A stretch of DNA of 64,000 bases from Marinimicrobium hydrolyticum (GTDB taxonomy: Bacteria; Pseudomonadota; Gammaproteobacteria; Pseudomonadales; Cellvibrionaceae). The number at the start of each line of letters is the position of its first letter. Positions within the stretch are counted from its first letter, which is position 1. This document shows positions 39,410 through 48,509 of this stretch, piece after piece. Under the pieces are notes generated by a model, which did not search any database, had not been told where the DNA came from, and saw only the letters and a program-made list of their open reading frames with translations. Where the stretch lies: assembly GCF_030848505.1 (NCBI RefSeq), contig NZ_JAVDDU010000001.1, forward strand, positions 434,001 to 498,000. The letters are read 5' to 3'. A program made the position numbers and the translations under genes.

Positions 39410-39436
39410 TAAAGAATGACGGTTTTTGGCCGCAAT
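39410..39436 (+). promoter_or_regulatory. Candidate sigma28 promoter for cheV-cheR
   Basis: TAAAGAAT, an exact 11-nt spacer, then GCCGCAAT (6 of 8 and 5 of 8 matches), about 124 bp upstream of cheV. It faces the sigma54 element on the other strand at 39456-39471. Confidence 0.42.
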
Positions 39437-39455
39437 AGCCTTTGAGGAATAATAA

Positions 39456-39471
39456 AGCAAAGACTGTGCCG
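39456..39471 (-). promoter_or_regulatory. Candidate sigma54 (RpoN) promoter for flgA
   Basis: On the minus strand CGGCACAGTCTTTGCT holds the invariant GG and GC separated by 10 bases and fits the consensus TGGCAC-N5-TTGC except at the first base. It is about 100 bp upstream of flgA. RpoN/FleQ control of flgA is known in pseudomonads. Confidence 0.5.
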
Positions 39472-39559
39472 CTTAACCTCAGTGTAAAAAATGCACTATA
39501 GGCATAAAACGGCGCATTAAGTTAAACTGCTAACAACAGCACAATAATGAGGAAGAGGT

Positions 39560-40516
39560 ATGGCGGGCGTCCTGGACAATGTCAATCAGCGCACCCAGTT
39601 GGTGGGGCAGAACCGCCTGGAGCTGCTGCTTTTTCGCCTGTCAGGGCAGCAGCTGTACGGCATCAACGTCTTTAAAGTGAAAGAAGTGCTTCAGTGCCCA
39701 CCGCTCAATGCCATCCCCGGACGCAACCGGGTGGTGCGCGGTGTCGCCCATATACGTGGCGGCACTTTATCCATTATGGATATGAATCTGGCCATAGGTC
39801 GGCGTCCGCTAGAGAACATCGAGGACTGCTTTGTCATCATCACCGAATACAATCGGACCGCCCAGGGCTTCCTGGTGCGTGGCGTGGATCGCATCGTCAA
39901 TATGAACTGGAGCGATATTCATCCGCCACCGAAGGGCGCGGGTAAAGATCACTACCTGACGGCGGTCACAGAGGTTGATGGTAAGTTGGTGGAGATTGTC
40001 GACGTAGAGAAAATCCTGGCTGAGGCCGCTCCGGTCAGTGAAGAAATCAGCGCGGGCACAATGCAAGAAGGTTTGTCGGAGCGCGTGGTGGAAAAACACG
40101 TATTGGTTGTGGACGACTCAAGCATTGCCCGCAAACAAGTGCAACGCGTTATGGAATCTATGGGTATTCGTACGACCGTCAAAAAAGATGGCCGCGAAGC
40201 CCTGGACTATTTACTCGGATTGGTGAAGGACGGGAAAGAGCCGTGCCAGGAATTGGTTATGGTGATTTCGGATATTGAAATGCCCGAGATGGATGGTTAC
40301 ACCTTTACCGCAGAGATTCGTAATCACCCTGCCTTGAAAGACCTTTACGTGTTGTTGCACAGTTCCCTCAGTGGTGTGTTCAACGAAGCGATGGTAAGCA
40401 AAGTCGGGGCGGACAAATTTTTGGCCAAGTTTAATCCTGACGAGCTGGTCCGTCGCGTTAGCGACCGGGTGCTTGAAATGACCGGTGAAGACTTGTTGGA
40501 AACCGAGCAAGACTAA
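39560..40516 (+). CDS. cheV: Chemotaxis protein CheV
   Basis: Coupling protein linking receptors to CheA. The protein is 318 aa with an N-terminal CheW-like domain (about 18-160, LLLFRLSGQQLYGINVFKVK) and a C-terminal receiver domain (about 185-310). The receiver has the acidic pair VVDDSS, the phospho-acceptor Asp in ISDIEMPEMDGY and a switch residue in LHSSLSG. AGGAAGAG precedes the ATG. It is followed by cheR after 68 nt. Confidence 0.95.
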   Translation: MAGVLDNVNQRTQLVGQNRLELLLFRLSGQQLYGINVFKVKEVLQCPPLNAIPGRNRVVRGVAHIRGGTLSIMDMNLAIGRRPLENIEDCFVIITEYNRTAQGFLVRGVDRIVNMNWSDIHPPPKGAGKDHYLTAVTEVDGKLVEIVDVEKILAEAAPVSEEISAGTMQEGLSERVVEKHVLVVDDSSIARKQVQRVMESMGIRTTVKKDGREALDYLLGLVKDGKEPCQELVMVISDIEMPEMDGYTFTAEIRNHPALKDLYVLLHSSLSGVFNEAMVSKVGADKFLAKFNPDELVRRVSDRVLEMTGEDLLETEQD

Positions 40517-40584
40517 CGCCCTGAAGTAGCGTACTCTTTTTAAAGTCGGTAGATTTAAAATAGCAGGGCGTTTGAGCGAAAACT

Positions 40585-41445
40585 ATGACGACAAAAGCGG
40601 CAGGGCAGCGCGACAGTTTTGATCAGGCGGAGTTTGACCATTTTCGCCAATTTTTACAGGATGCTTGTGGCATCGCTCTAGGCGATAACAAGCAGTACCT
40701 GGTTTCCAGTCGTATCCGTCGTTTATTGGAAGAGCACAATCTTGAGTCCTTTAGCGATCTGGTGAAAGCGCTCAAAGCGAGTAACAGCCGTCGCCTTAAG
40801 GATCAGGTCATCGATGTCATGACCACTAACGAAACTTTCTGGTTTCGAGACATTTACCCCTACGAACATTTGAAAGACCACCTCTTACCGGCGTTGATGA
40901 CCCGTGAGCACAAAGGTGCCGGACCGGTAAGGATTTGGTCCGCTGCGTGTTCCTCGGGTCAGGAGCCATACTCCATCAGCATTATGGTGGAGGAGTTTCG
41001 CCGCCAAAGCATGGGCGCGTTGTTTCGGCCAGTGCAGATTCTCGCCACCGATTTGTCGTCCATAGTTTTGGAACAAGCCCGCGCCGCTGAGTACGATCGA
41101 TCCTCGGTATTGCGGGGTCTATCCGACGAGCGCTTGACCCGCTATTTCGATGTAGCCAAAGAAAACATTTGGCGTGTGAAGCCCGTCGTGCGCGAACGGG
41201 TTCAATTCAAGGCTTGGAACCTACTGGACCCCTACGCGTCTCTGGGTAAGTTTGATATGGTTTTCTGCCGAAATGTGTTGATTTACTTCAACCCGGAACT
41301 CAAACGCAGAATTCTGCAAAAATTGCACACCGCACTTAAACCCGGTGGCATCCTTTTCCTTGGCTCTTCAGAAGGATTGGCAGGTGCCAGTGATCTGTTT
41401 GAAATGGTCCGGTGCGATCCTGGAATCATGTACCGAGCCGTTTAA
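40585..41445 (+). CDS. cheR: Chemotaxis protein methyltransferase CheR
   Basis: SAM-dependent methylation of receptor glutamates. The protein is 286 aa: an N-terminal helical domain (about 10-80) and a methyltransferase domain with the SAM motif RIWSAACSSGQEPYSISI, the TTNETFWFRD segment, and FCRNVLIYFNPELKRRIL. It forms a unit with cheV. In Pseudomonas flgBCDE would follow; here non-flagellar genes follow. Confidence 0.95.
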   Translation: MTTKAAGQRDSFDQAEFDHFRQFLQDACGIALGDNKQYLVSSRIRRLLEEHNLESFSDLVKALKASNSRRLKDQVIDVMTTNETFWFRDIYPYEHLKDHLLPALMTREHKGAGPVRIWSAACSSGQEPYSISIMVEEFRRQSMGALFRPVQILATDLSSIVLEQARAAEYDRSSVLRGLSDERLTRYFDVAKENIWRVKPVVRERVQFKAWNLLDPYASLGKFDMVFCRNVLIYFNPELKRRILQKLHTALKPGGILFLGSSEGLAGASDLFEMVRCDPGIMYRAV

Positions 41446-41470
41446 CAAGCTGCTACAAGGTTGTAACGCT

Positions 41471-41782
41471 ATGTTCAAACTGGTTTTTTATGTTCCCGAA
41501 ACCCACGTGGAAGCGGTAAAAAGCGCCGTGTTTGCCACCGGCGCCGGCCGTATTGGAGACTACAATTCCTGTGCCTGGCAAGTATTGGGTCAAGGCCAGT
41601 TTCGACCGCTTGAAGGAAGTCAGCCTTTTTTAGGCCAGCAGGGGCAGGTGGAGCAGGTGCCCGAGTACCGCGTAGAGCTGGTGTGCGCCGATGAACTCAT
41701 CGAAAAAGCACTGGCAGCATTGCGCAGAGCGCACCCTTACGAGGAGCCAGCCTACGATGTTTGGCGTTTGGCGGATATGTGA
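41471..41782 (+). CDS. NIF3/YqfO-like small protein
   Basis: A 103-residue protein matching the inserted CutA-like domain of YqfO/NIF3 proteins as a stand-alone unit. Typical segments are FYVPETHVEAVKSAVFATGAG, GDYNSCAWQVLGQGQFRP and the end AHPYEEPAYDVWRL. The family is trimeric, and its biochemical role is unclear. The ATG at 41471 is 25 nt after cheR, so cotranscription is possible, but no chemotaxis role is known. Confidence 0.82.
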   Translation: MFKLVFYVPETHVEAVKSAVFATGAGRIGDYNSCAWQVLGQGQFRPLEGSQPFLGQQGQVEQVPEYRVELVCADELIEKALAALRRAHPYEEPAYDVWRLADM

Positions 41783-41876
41783 TGGCGTCGGTTTGCATCG
41801 GCCGCGTCGGTTTTAGCCCTGTTTTCCAGCAAATTATGACCAATCCTTTCGGTTCACATTCGGACATCGCAGCACC

Positions 41877-42440
41877 ATGAGTCCCTTCGTCGAGCGCTTG
41901 CTGCCTATTCTGTATCCCACCCATGCACTGACGGATTCCCCCGGCCTGTTTCCAGAGCAAGCGGCGGTGATGGTATTGATCACCGATCACCCGACACGGC
42001 CTGAATTGATTTACACGCTGCGCGCGCAACACATGCGCCAACATGCTGGTGAAGTGGCCTTCCCAGGAGGTAAATGGGAGCCTCAGGATCCAGATCTGCT
42101 CACCACAGCCTTGCGGGAAACCCACGAGGAAGTGGACTTGCCCCCCGCCCAAATTCGTTTGCTGGGCGCATTCAAGCCCAGCGCTACGCGTGCGGGCACC
42201 AAAGTTACACCGTTTGTCGGCCTGGTAGCGCATTCCGTTGCCCTGACTCCCAACCCCAATGAGTTGGAAAGCGTGTTTCGGGTGCCGCTGGGTTGGTTCA
42301 CTCCCGAGAACTGTCTTCGGGTTGACGAATTCCGCCGTGCTGGCAAAGTCTACCGCGTGCCCGCCTATGGCTACGGCGAATACGAGATCTGGGGGTTTAC
42401 CGCTGCCTTGACCCAAGAGATACTAGCGGCCACAAAATAG
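41877..42440 (+). CDS. CoA pyrophosphatase, Nudix family (NudL/YeaB type)
   Basis: Hydrolyses CoA and derivatives to 4'-phosphopantetheine and 3',5'-ADP. The protein is 187 aa. The CoA-specific motif LIYTLRAQHMRQHAGEVAFP leads into the Nudix box FPGGKWEPQD...ALRETHEEV with its metal-binding Glu residues. These two adjoining motifs distinguish it from general Nudix hydrolases. It stands alone between the NIF3-like gene and a predicted secreted hydrolase. Confidence 0.9.
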   Translation: MSPFVERLLPILYPTHALTDSPGLFPEQAAVMVLITDHPTRPELIYTLRAQHMRQHAGEVAFPGGKWEPQDPDLLTTALRETHEEVDLPPAQIRLLGAFKPSATRAGTKVTPFVGLVAHSVALTPNPNELESVFRVPLGWFTPENCLRVDEFRRAGKVYRVPAYGYGEYEIWGFTAALTQEILAATK

Positions 42441-42506
42441 TGACCAAGCTGGTGACCTGCCAGCAGCCCCCCTAATTTCATATTTATCTCTAAAGGAGCG
42501 GAGTTC

Positions 42507-43295
42507 ATGAATAAGATACGTTGTTTCCTCGTGTTGGCACTGCTGTTCAGTAGTTGGGCCAGGGCGGAACTGGTTACCGAAGAAATCGAATACGAAGTGG
42601 ACGGTGAACGCTTTACCGGCTACCTCGCGTACAACAACCGCGTCGAAGGTGAGCGACCGGGAATCCTATTGGTTCATGAATGGTGGGGCCACAACGACTA
42701 TGTGCGCCGACGCGCCGAGTTATTGGCCGAGTTGGGCTACACCGCCTTCGCCCTGGATATGTACGGCAGTGGCAAAGAGGCGGACCACCCGGAGCAAGCC
42801 AACGAATTCATGGAAGCGGTCATGTCCAACATCGATGCGGCGGAGCGGCGCTTCCATACGGCGCACGAGCTTCTGCGCGATCATGAAACCGTATCTCCCA
42901 CACAAACCGCGGCACTGGGCTACTGCTTTGGCGGCGCGGTGGTATTGCACATGGCGCGGCAAGGGGCCGATCTGGATGCCGTGATCAGCTACCACGGCAT
43001 GCTGAGCACCGATCAGCCAGCTTCTGAAGGCGACATCAATGCCAAGGTGCGGGTTTTCACGGGGGGTGCGGACCCCATGGTGCCCGAGGAGCAGGTCGAG
43101 GACTTCAAGGAGGAGATGCGCAATGCCGGTGTCGACTATGAAGTCTACGTCTATGAAGATGCGGTACACAGCTTCACCAACCCCGATGCTGACGAAAAAG
43201 GCGAGCGTTTTGGCATGCCGCTGGCCTACGATGCGCAAGCTGATGCAGATTCCTGGCGCAAGACCTTTCGTTTCCTGTATAAGGTGTTTAACTAA
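42507..43295 (+). CDS. Exported dienelactone hydrolase family protein
   Basis: Alpha/beta-hydrolase of 262 aa with a signal peptide (about 1-20, ending WARAEL), so periplasmic or secreted. The nucleophile is Cys in GYCFGG, the acid is Asp in GGADPMVP and the His is in DAVHSFTNP, the Cys-Asp-His triad of dienelactone hydrolases. The substrate cannot be predicted; most exported members are uncharacterised. AAAGGAG precedes the ATG. Confidence 0.87.
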   Translation: MNKIRCFLVLALLFSSWARAELVTEEIEYEVDGERFTGYLAYNNRVEGERPGILLVHEWWGHNDYVRRRAELLAELGYTAFALDMYGSGKEADHPEQANEFMEAVMSNIDAAERRFHTAHELLRDHETVSPTQTAALGYCFGGAVVLHMARQGADLDAVISYHGMLSTDQPASEGDINAKVRVFTGGADPMVPEEQVEDFKEEMRNAGVDYEVYVYEDAVHSFTNPDADEKGERFGMPLAYDAQADADSWRKTFRFLYKVFN

Positions 43296-43454
43296 TCGGG
43301 CCTCTTAGACTTCATGCCCAGCATGGTTGAAACTCAATCATACTGGGTTGATAATCAAAACAAGCAATGCACTAAATCGTGCGATTCGCGCAGATAACAA
43401 TCCATCCCAGAGACTCGGGCCGGTTTATCCCGGGCTGTAAAGGAGCACAGTGTC

Positions 43455-45068
43455 ATGGCACTAAACTACAATCGTACCGTTGCCGAGGTATTCGAAGAAG
43501 CCTGTCAGACGTACGGCGATAAAGCCGCGTTCACTTGCCTGGATAAGACGCTCAGCTTCAATGAGGTAGAGCAGTTATCAGCGCGCTTCGCCGCCTACTT
43601 GCAGGAGCATACAAAGCTGGAGCCGGGCGATCGAATTGCCATCCAATTGCCCAACGTGCTCCAGTATCCGATCGCCGTGTTTGGCGCTCTGCGGGCCGGC
43701 TTGGTCGTCGTTAACACCAACCCGCTCTATACCCCTCATGAAATTAAACATCAGTTGCAAGACTCCGGCGCCAAGGCGCTGGTGGTGTTGGCCAACATCG
43801 CCCATAACGCCGCCAAGGTAGTGGATGAAACAGAGGTTGAGCAGGTGATTGTCACCGAGTTGGCGGACTTCCACCCGCCACTGAAGCGCACGCTGCTCAA
43901 CTTCGCTGTTAAATACGTGAAAAAAATGGTGCCGCCTTTCGAGTTCAGAAATCAGGTGAGTTTGCGTGACGCCATGGCGAAAGTCAGCCAGCCCTTTAAA
44001 CCCGTGCAGCGCACACCTGAAGACATCGCGGTATTGCAATACACCGGCGGCACCACGGGTGTTGCCAAAGGAGCCATGCTCACCAACCAAAACCTCGTGG
44101 CGAATATGACTCAACTTAACGGCCATATGTGTGACTTGTTAGGTGAAGGTAATGAGTTATTTGTAGCACCCTTGCCCCTGTACCATATCTATGCATTCAC
44201 TTTGCATTGCATGTCCGCTGTAGCTTTGGGCAATCACAACTTACTGATCCCCAATCCCCGGGACATTGGTGGCTTTGTCAAAATGCTGAAGGGAAAGCCC
44301 TTTACCGTCTTTGTTGGCCTTAACACATTGTTTAATGCCCTGTGCAGAAACGCCGACTTCGCCAACTTGGATTTCAGTCATTTGCATCTCACCTCGTCCG
44401 GCGGCATGGCGTTGACGGCCTCCACCGCCAAACGCTGGAAAGAAGTGACTGGTTGCGATATTTACGAGGGTTATGGGTTAACGGAAACCTCGCCGGTGGT
44501 TTCCAGCAATCCGGCGGGAAAAATACAACAGGGTACCGTCGGTATTCCGCTACCCGAAACCGAGTGCAAAGTGATTGATGAAGAGGGTAAGGACGTGCGC
44601 GGCGAAGAGCCGGGCGAGTTGTGTGTGCGCGGTCCTCAAGTCATGAAAGGCTACTGGAATCGGCCGGAAGAAACTGAGCGCTCTATCGATGCCGAGGGCT
44701 GGTTTAAAACCGGCGACATGGCAATCATTCAGAAAGACGGTTATATAAAAATCGTCGACCGCAAAAAAGACATGATCAACGTCTCCGGCTTCAAAGTATT
44801 CCCCAATGAAGTGGAGGACGTGCTGAGTGGTCACCCGGACATACTTGAAGCGGCCGTGGTCGGCATCTCCGATGGCGATGGTAGCGAAAGCGTAAAAGCC
44901 TACGTGGTGACCAGTCGCGACATGACGGTTGAGGAAGTGCGCGAGCACGCCAAAACCAAACTGACCGCCTATAAAGTTCCGCATGAAGTTGAGTTTCGCG
45001 ATGAACTGCCCAAAACCAACGTGGGTAAAGTGCTGCGCCGAGCATTAAAAGAAGAGCAGGGCAAATAA
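43455..45068 (+). CDS. fadD: Long-chain acyl-CoA ligase (FadD-like)
   Basis: ATP-dependent activation of fatty acids to acyl-CoA. The protein is 537 aa. The AMP-binding P-loop is YTGGTTGVAKGAML, followed by GYGLTETSPV, GWFKTGDMA, DRKKDMINVSGFKVFPNEVE and the C-terminal catalytic Lys in LPKTNVGKVLRRAL. AAAGGAG precedes the ATG. A patatin lipase follows 50 nt later, so released fatty acids could be activated directly. Assignment to fadD rather than a medium-chain relative is by overall similarity. Confidence 0.87.
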   Translation: MALNYNRTVAEVFEEACQTYGDKAAFTCLDKTLSFNEVEQLSARFAAYLQEHTKLEPGDRIAIQLPNVLQYPIAVFGALRAGLVVVNTNPLYTPHEIKHQLQDSGAKALVVLANIAHNAAKVVDETEVEQVIVTELADFHPPLKRTLLNFAVKYVKKMVPPFEFRNQVSLRDAMAKVSQPFKPVQRTPEDIAVLQYTGGTTGVAKGAMLTNQNLVANMTQLNGHMCDLLGEGNELFVAPLPLYHIYAFTLHCMSAVALGNHNLLIPNPRDIGGFVKMLKGKPFTVFVGLNTLFNALCRNADFANLDFSHLHLTSSGGMALTASTAKRWKEVTGCDIYEGYGLTETSPVVSSNPAGKIQQGTVGIPLPETECKVIDEEGKDVRGEEPGELCVRGPQVMKGYWNRPEETERSIDAEGWFKTGDMAIIQKDGYIKIVDRKKDMINVSGFKVFPNEVEDVLSGHPDILEAAVVGISDGDGSESVKAYVVTSRDMTVEEVREHAKTKLTAYKVPHEVEFRDELPKTNVGKVLRRALKEEQGK

Positions 45069-45118
45069 TAACGAGTGTTTAGTTTACGGGTGGCCGCGGA
45101 TACAACCGCGCGTATGTT

Positions 45119-46267
45119 ATGAAAAGAGCGCTGATTCTATCCGGCGGCGGCGCTCGTGCCGCCTACCAAGTTGGCGTGCTCCAGGCTCTCGCGAAACTGC
45201 TGCCGCCCGAAACTGAAAACCCTTTTCCCATTATCTGCGGTACTTCCGCCGGGGCTATCAACGCCATCGCTCTGGCCAGCCACCCAGGTAATTTTCGCGA
45301 GGCCGTTACATCCCTGGCCAAAATCTGGCAAAACCTCACCATTGATCAGGTTTACAAGCACGGCTGGGGGGACTTACTCAAAGGCCTCGGCCTTCTCGGC
45401 TTCTCCCTGTTCAACGAAGGGGTGGGGCGCCAGCGGCCGCTGTCCATGCTCGACAATGCACCGCTGTGGAATTTACTGGGCAGCAGCGTCCGCTTTGAAA
45501 ACATCGACCGCGCCATCGCCTCCGGCAAACTTTCCGCCATATCCGTAACCGCTATGGGCTATACGTCAGGCGAGTCGGTAAGTTTTTTTCAGGGCGAACC
45601 CGAACTCAAAGGTTGGAATCGCCATCGCCGTATCGGTTTACCTACGCGCTTAAAGCTCGAACATTTGCTGGCCTCTTCGGCCATTCCGACTATTTTTCCC
45701 GCTGTGCGTATCAACCGAGAATACTTTGGCGATGGTGCGCTGCGCCAACTCGCCCCCATAAGCCCAGCCTTGCACCTGGGTGCCGAATCGGTGTTTGTCA
45801 TCGGTGTAAGCCAGAACCGGGACAAACGATACAAAAGCAAACGCAGCTTTATTCGCCACTCCCCCTCCATGGCACAGATTGTCGGCCAGCTGTTCAACAG
45901 CGCCTTCATTGACGCCCTGGAAGGCGATCTCGAACATCTTGAGCGCATCAACGAACTGATCGAACTGGTGCCCGAAGATTTGCGCAAACCCAACCAATTG
46001 CCCCTGCGGCCCGTCGACAACCGAGTGATTTCGCCCTCCCGCCCCGTCGACAACATCGCCGGCCGCAAAGTGCGCTACCTGCCCAAGAGCCTACGCTTCT
46101 TCCTCAAAGCTATCGGTGCCACCGCCAAAGGCGGCGGCGCGACAGCTGCCAGCTACCTGCTGTTTCACCAATCCTTCATTCACGAACTCATGGAGTTGGG
46201 CTATCAGGACACCATGTGGGAGGCGGACAGCCTGAAGGTGTTTTTTGGGGTGGATGGGAAGCCTTAG
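45119..46267 (+). CDS. Patatin-like phospholipase
   Basis: The protein is 382 aa and carries the Ser-Asp dyad of patatins: oxyanion motif SGGGARAAYQVGVLQAL, nucleophile GTSAGAINAIAL and acid in YFGDGALRQLAP. There is no signal peptide and no membrane segment apart from weak hydrophobic stretches, so it is probably cytoplasmic or peripheral. The C-terminal about 100 residues are basic (RKVRYLPKSLRFFLKAIGA). It likely hydrolyses membrane or storage lipids and is paired with the acyl-CoA ligase upstream. Confidence 0.9.
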   Translation: MKRALILSGGGARAAYQVGVLQALAKLLPPETENPFPIICGTSAGAINAIALASHPGNFREAVTSLAKIWQNLTIDQVYKHGWGDLLKGLGLLGFSLFNEGVGRQRPLSMLDNAPLWNLLGSSVRFENIDRAIASGKLSAISVTAMGYTSGESVSFFQGEPELKGWNRHRRIGLPTRLKLEHLLASSAIPTIFPAVRINREYFGDGALRQLAPISPALHLGAESVFVIGVSQNRDKRYKSKRSFIRHSPSMAQIVGQLFNSAFIDALEGDLEHLERINELIELVPEDLRKPNQLPLRPVDNRVISPSRPVDNIAGRKVRYLPKSLRFFLKAIGATAKGGGATAASYLLFHQSFIHELMELGYQDTMWEADSLKVFFGVDGKP

Positions 46268-46345
46268 TGTGGGCGCATGAGTAGTGCTTTTGACAGAGTG
46301 AACACAATAAAAATAGAGAACAAGCTATGTCTGGGGAATATTTAG

Positions 46346-46681
46346 GGCACCCACGAACGAATATCCCAGCGTGACCCGGAAGGCATGGGTGGCTACTTGT
46401 CGCTGGTGACCTACATCTGGGCAGGCACAGACGAGCGACATCCAGATGAGATCCCCTTGGTCGAAAATGACCAGCCGGTATTGGATGACGGCGAGCCGGT
46501 GATGGTTGAGAATCCCGAGGCGGGACAGCCCTTGTGGTGTTTTGCTTATGGGGAGAGGGAATGGATGAGTGGCCAAGAGTATGATGAACTGGCGGCAGCC
46601 GCATCTAGCGAAGATGAGTTTGGTGATCCGCAAGAGCCAGTAGGGCAAATTAATTGTGAAACAGGTGAGGCATTACAATGA
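46346..46681 (+). pseudogene. C-terminal stub of a large Cys-rich secreted-type protein (copy 1)
   Basis: Open frame of about 111 codons with no start typical of its family (internal ATG at 46385). Its centre matches the end of the large protein at 49.8-52.1 kb: YIWAGT versus YIWRGGT, then PEAG-Q and CFAYGEREW in both. A 26-bp stretch starting at 46540 is identical in DNA to 51940-51965. Everything N-terminal is missing. Its stop TGA overlaps the ATG of the next gene (ATGA), so translation of the stub could still drive A1. It could be expressed as a 98-aa peptide from 46385, but I read it as a remnant. Confidence 0.6.
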
Positions 46682-47721
46682 GTATCAAACGTAGTCTATT
46701 ATTGATAACTGTATTTTTGTCATCGCCCTACCTTTTTTCTTTTGAGCTGGAGAAAGCAGTAACAGCAGATGGCGGTCAATCTGTCCGTAGCGACGAGGAG
46801 CGTGCTGCGTCCCCTATTATTACGAAGACTATTCAAAAGGTTTACTCCCGAAAGGATACAGGTTTAGGGTTGGCCCACACCAACTTGGGCGGCGGAGATG
46901 TTTGGTTTCGGTTGTACAGGAACATGACTATTTACGCTGTAGATGTCAACGATGAGAAGATAGTGGGTGCTTGGCCCCTCACCCGCTGGAGGCACGATCA
47001 ATATTTCCCCGAAGAAGTATTAAAGCGGTACAGAGATTACGGAAATCATGCCGACCCCGATGAGCTAAGACAGCTTGGTGTCGGGTCCAAAACATTGGGT
47101 TGCCTGCCACAAACCCCTTTGCGTTATGGTGACTTTAACGGTGACGGCAACTCGGAGCTGGTTATCTTTTTCGCCAATGACATTGTAGTGTTTTCTCCCA
47201 GCCAGGGTCGGGTTATTTTTTCACAAAACCTGAGGGTCGATGAGTGGCTGGATAAGGAAGAAACACAGTACTACATAGACAATGTCTTTTTTGGTGAAGT
47301 CCCTGGCGATACCGGGCAATATATGTCCAAAATTTCAGCGGAGGCCGTTCGACCAAGGGGCGGTATTTTAAACTACATCCTTCCGGCTTACCGAGGCTAC
47401 GGTAAACTCTTTCTGGGAGATTTCAATGAAAACGGTCAGTCCGATATCCTGGTCTGGCACAAATTCTATCAATCCTTTACCGTTGCCGATGCGACCGAAG
47501 GCTTCGAGCACCTGTATGACACTTGGCTGCATTACGCCTGGGTTGACGGTGAATACCAACCCCAGGAAACCAACGAGACCACCATTAGAGGCTGGCTGGC
47601 CGCCAACGAACTCACTTGGCAAAAAGGCTACCCCAGCAAAAGCGAATGCGAAGGAGAGGAGGGCGAGCTGATTCCGGAAATGCATGACCCTCTGCTAAAT
47701 GATCCGGATGTACTGCAGTAG
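46678..47721 (+). CDS. Exported protein A1 with two FG-GAP/VCBS-like motifs and conserved C-terminal tail
   Basis: Unrecognised 347-residue protein. A signal peptide (about 1-22) predicts export. Two Asp/Asn-rich calcium-loop-like motifs lie near residues 150 (YGDFNGDGNSELVIF) and 247 (GDFNENGQSDILVW), as in FG-GAP/VCBS propeller blades. The protein ends WQKGYPSKSECEGEE then GELIPEMHDPLLNDPDVLQ. It is paralogous to A2 and A3, with the last third most alike. The 5' half is more AT-rich than the core genes. The start overlaps the stop of the large-protein stub. A role as periplasmic partner or immunity protein of the large protein is inference. Confidence 0.78.
   Translation: MSIKRSLLLITVFLSSPYLFSFELEKAVTADGGQSVRSDEERAASPIITKTIQKVYSRKDTGLGLAHTNLGGGDVWFRLYRNMTIYAVDVNDEKIVGAWPLTRWRHDQYFPEEVLKRYRDYGNHADPDELRQLGVGSKTLGCLPQTPLRYGDFNGDGNSELVIFFANDIVVFSPSQGRVIFSQNLRVDEWLDKEETQYYIDNVFFGEVPGDTGQYMSKISAEAVRPRGGILNYILPAYRGYGKLFLGDFNENGQSDILVWHKFYQSFTVADATEGFEHLYDTWLHYAWVDGEYQPQETNETTIRGWLAANELTWQKGYPSKSECEGEEGELIPEMHDPLLNDPDVLQ
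47590..47708 (+). repeat. 119-bp direct repeat, copy in A1
   Basis: Base-for-base identical to 49534-49652 in A2. It encodes the shared C-terminal segment of both proteins, ending in the first codons of the NDPDVLQ end. The sequence just upstream in each gene has diverged strongly. Confidence 0.9.
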
Positions 47722-47752
47722 CTACCATTCTTTAACAATTCGAAGTCAGTAG

Positions 47753-47787
47753 CGCGGCCAGTAAAAACTCTGGCCGTGTTACTTTTT
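47753..47787 (+). terminator. Rho-independent terminator after A1
   Basis: CGCGGCCAG and CTGGCCGTG pair around TAAAAACT and are followed by GTTACTTTTT-type sequence. Nearly the same hairpin follows A2 at 49699-49732, so the terminator is part of the duplicated unit. Confidence 0.8.
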
Positions 47788-47799
47788 ATGCGACTTCGT

Positions 47800-48434
47800 A
47801 CAGTGCCGTCGCCGCCAGAGCTGGAGCCACTGCACCGGCATGCCCCTCATGGAACCGCTCAACGCCATGGCTTACGTCAACGCCTTGGCCACGCCGGCCG
47901 AGGCGATATTGGCGCCGGGGAAGGGGAGTACCTTTTCTACGATCTGATTGCCCGGACGACAGTTTTCGCAACATAGGTGGCGCCACCAACCGCCGAGGCG
48001 ACTGGAGCGACTGGGCCAGCCGCAACCAAATGACCCCGGACTTCCAGCGCCGTGAAGCCAACCACCTCACCTCCGGTGAATGGGTACAAATCATCGCCAT
48101 CAACCGGGCCACCGGCTACATCGCCAGCGAACGCGTGCAACTCACCGACGCCAGCCAAACCGGTGGCATGCTCAGCGTGAGCCTGACCAGCGACCAACTG
48201 ATCCAGCTTTATACAGAGTGGTACGACCACGACGGACGCCCACTGCCCGAAGGCCTCGGCGTCAACCAAGGCGCCGACTACGGCCTCACCGGCCGACTGG
48301 CTCGCGTTGTGGACACCAATTTACTCGAACCTGTCGCCCGGGGCGGCCTGGCCAACTTTCCCATCGCCCCTGAGGGCGAGTTGATCCCGGAAATGCACGA
48401 TCCACTGCTGAATGATCCAGATGTGTTGCAATAG
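47800..48434 (+). pseudogene. Frameshifted fragment (B) ending in the conserved tail
   Basis: Coding sequence that changes frame twice. The frame of the ATG at 47840 (GMPLMEPLNAMAYVNALATP) runs to about 47920, near a G-rich run. The next frame (GEYLFYDLIART) runs to about 47960. The third frame (DWSDWASRNQMTPDFQ, TGYIASERVQLTDASQTGG) continues to the stop at 48434. The last 134 codons form an intact frame from 48030. It ends GELIPEMHDPLLNDPDVLQ, the same tail as the A proteins, although the rest is unrelated to them. It lacks a signal peptide and plausible start. A second, shorter copy of its middle is at 53203-53352. Confidence 0.65.
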
Positions 48435-48509
48435 TTAATCGGCTCTTGCTTAACAGTCAGAACACAAACCACCGCTGACAAGGACACGAATAACGGGACA
48501 CCCACATTT

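Noticed and set aside
48030-48434. The 134-codon frame as an intact independent gene
   Set aside because: Coding sequence continues upstream in other frames, there is no ribosome-binding site before the ATG at 48030, and a decayed second copy exists, so a pseudogene fragment is more likely.
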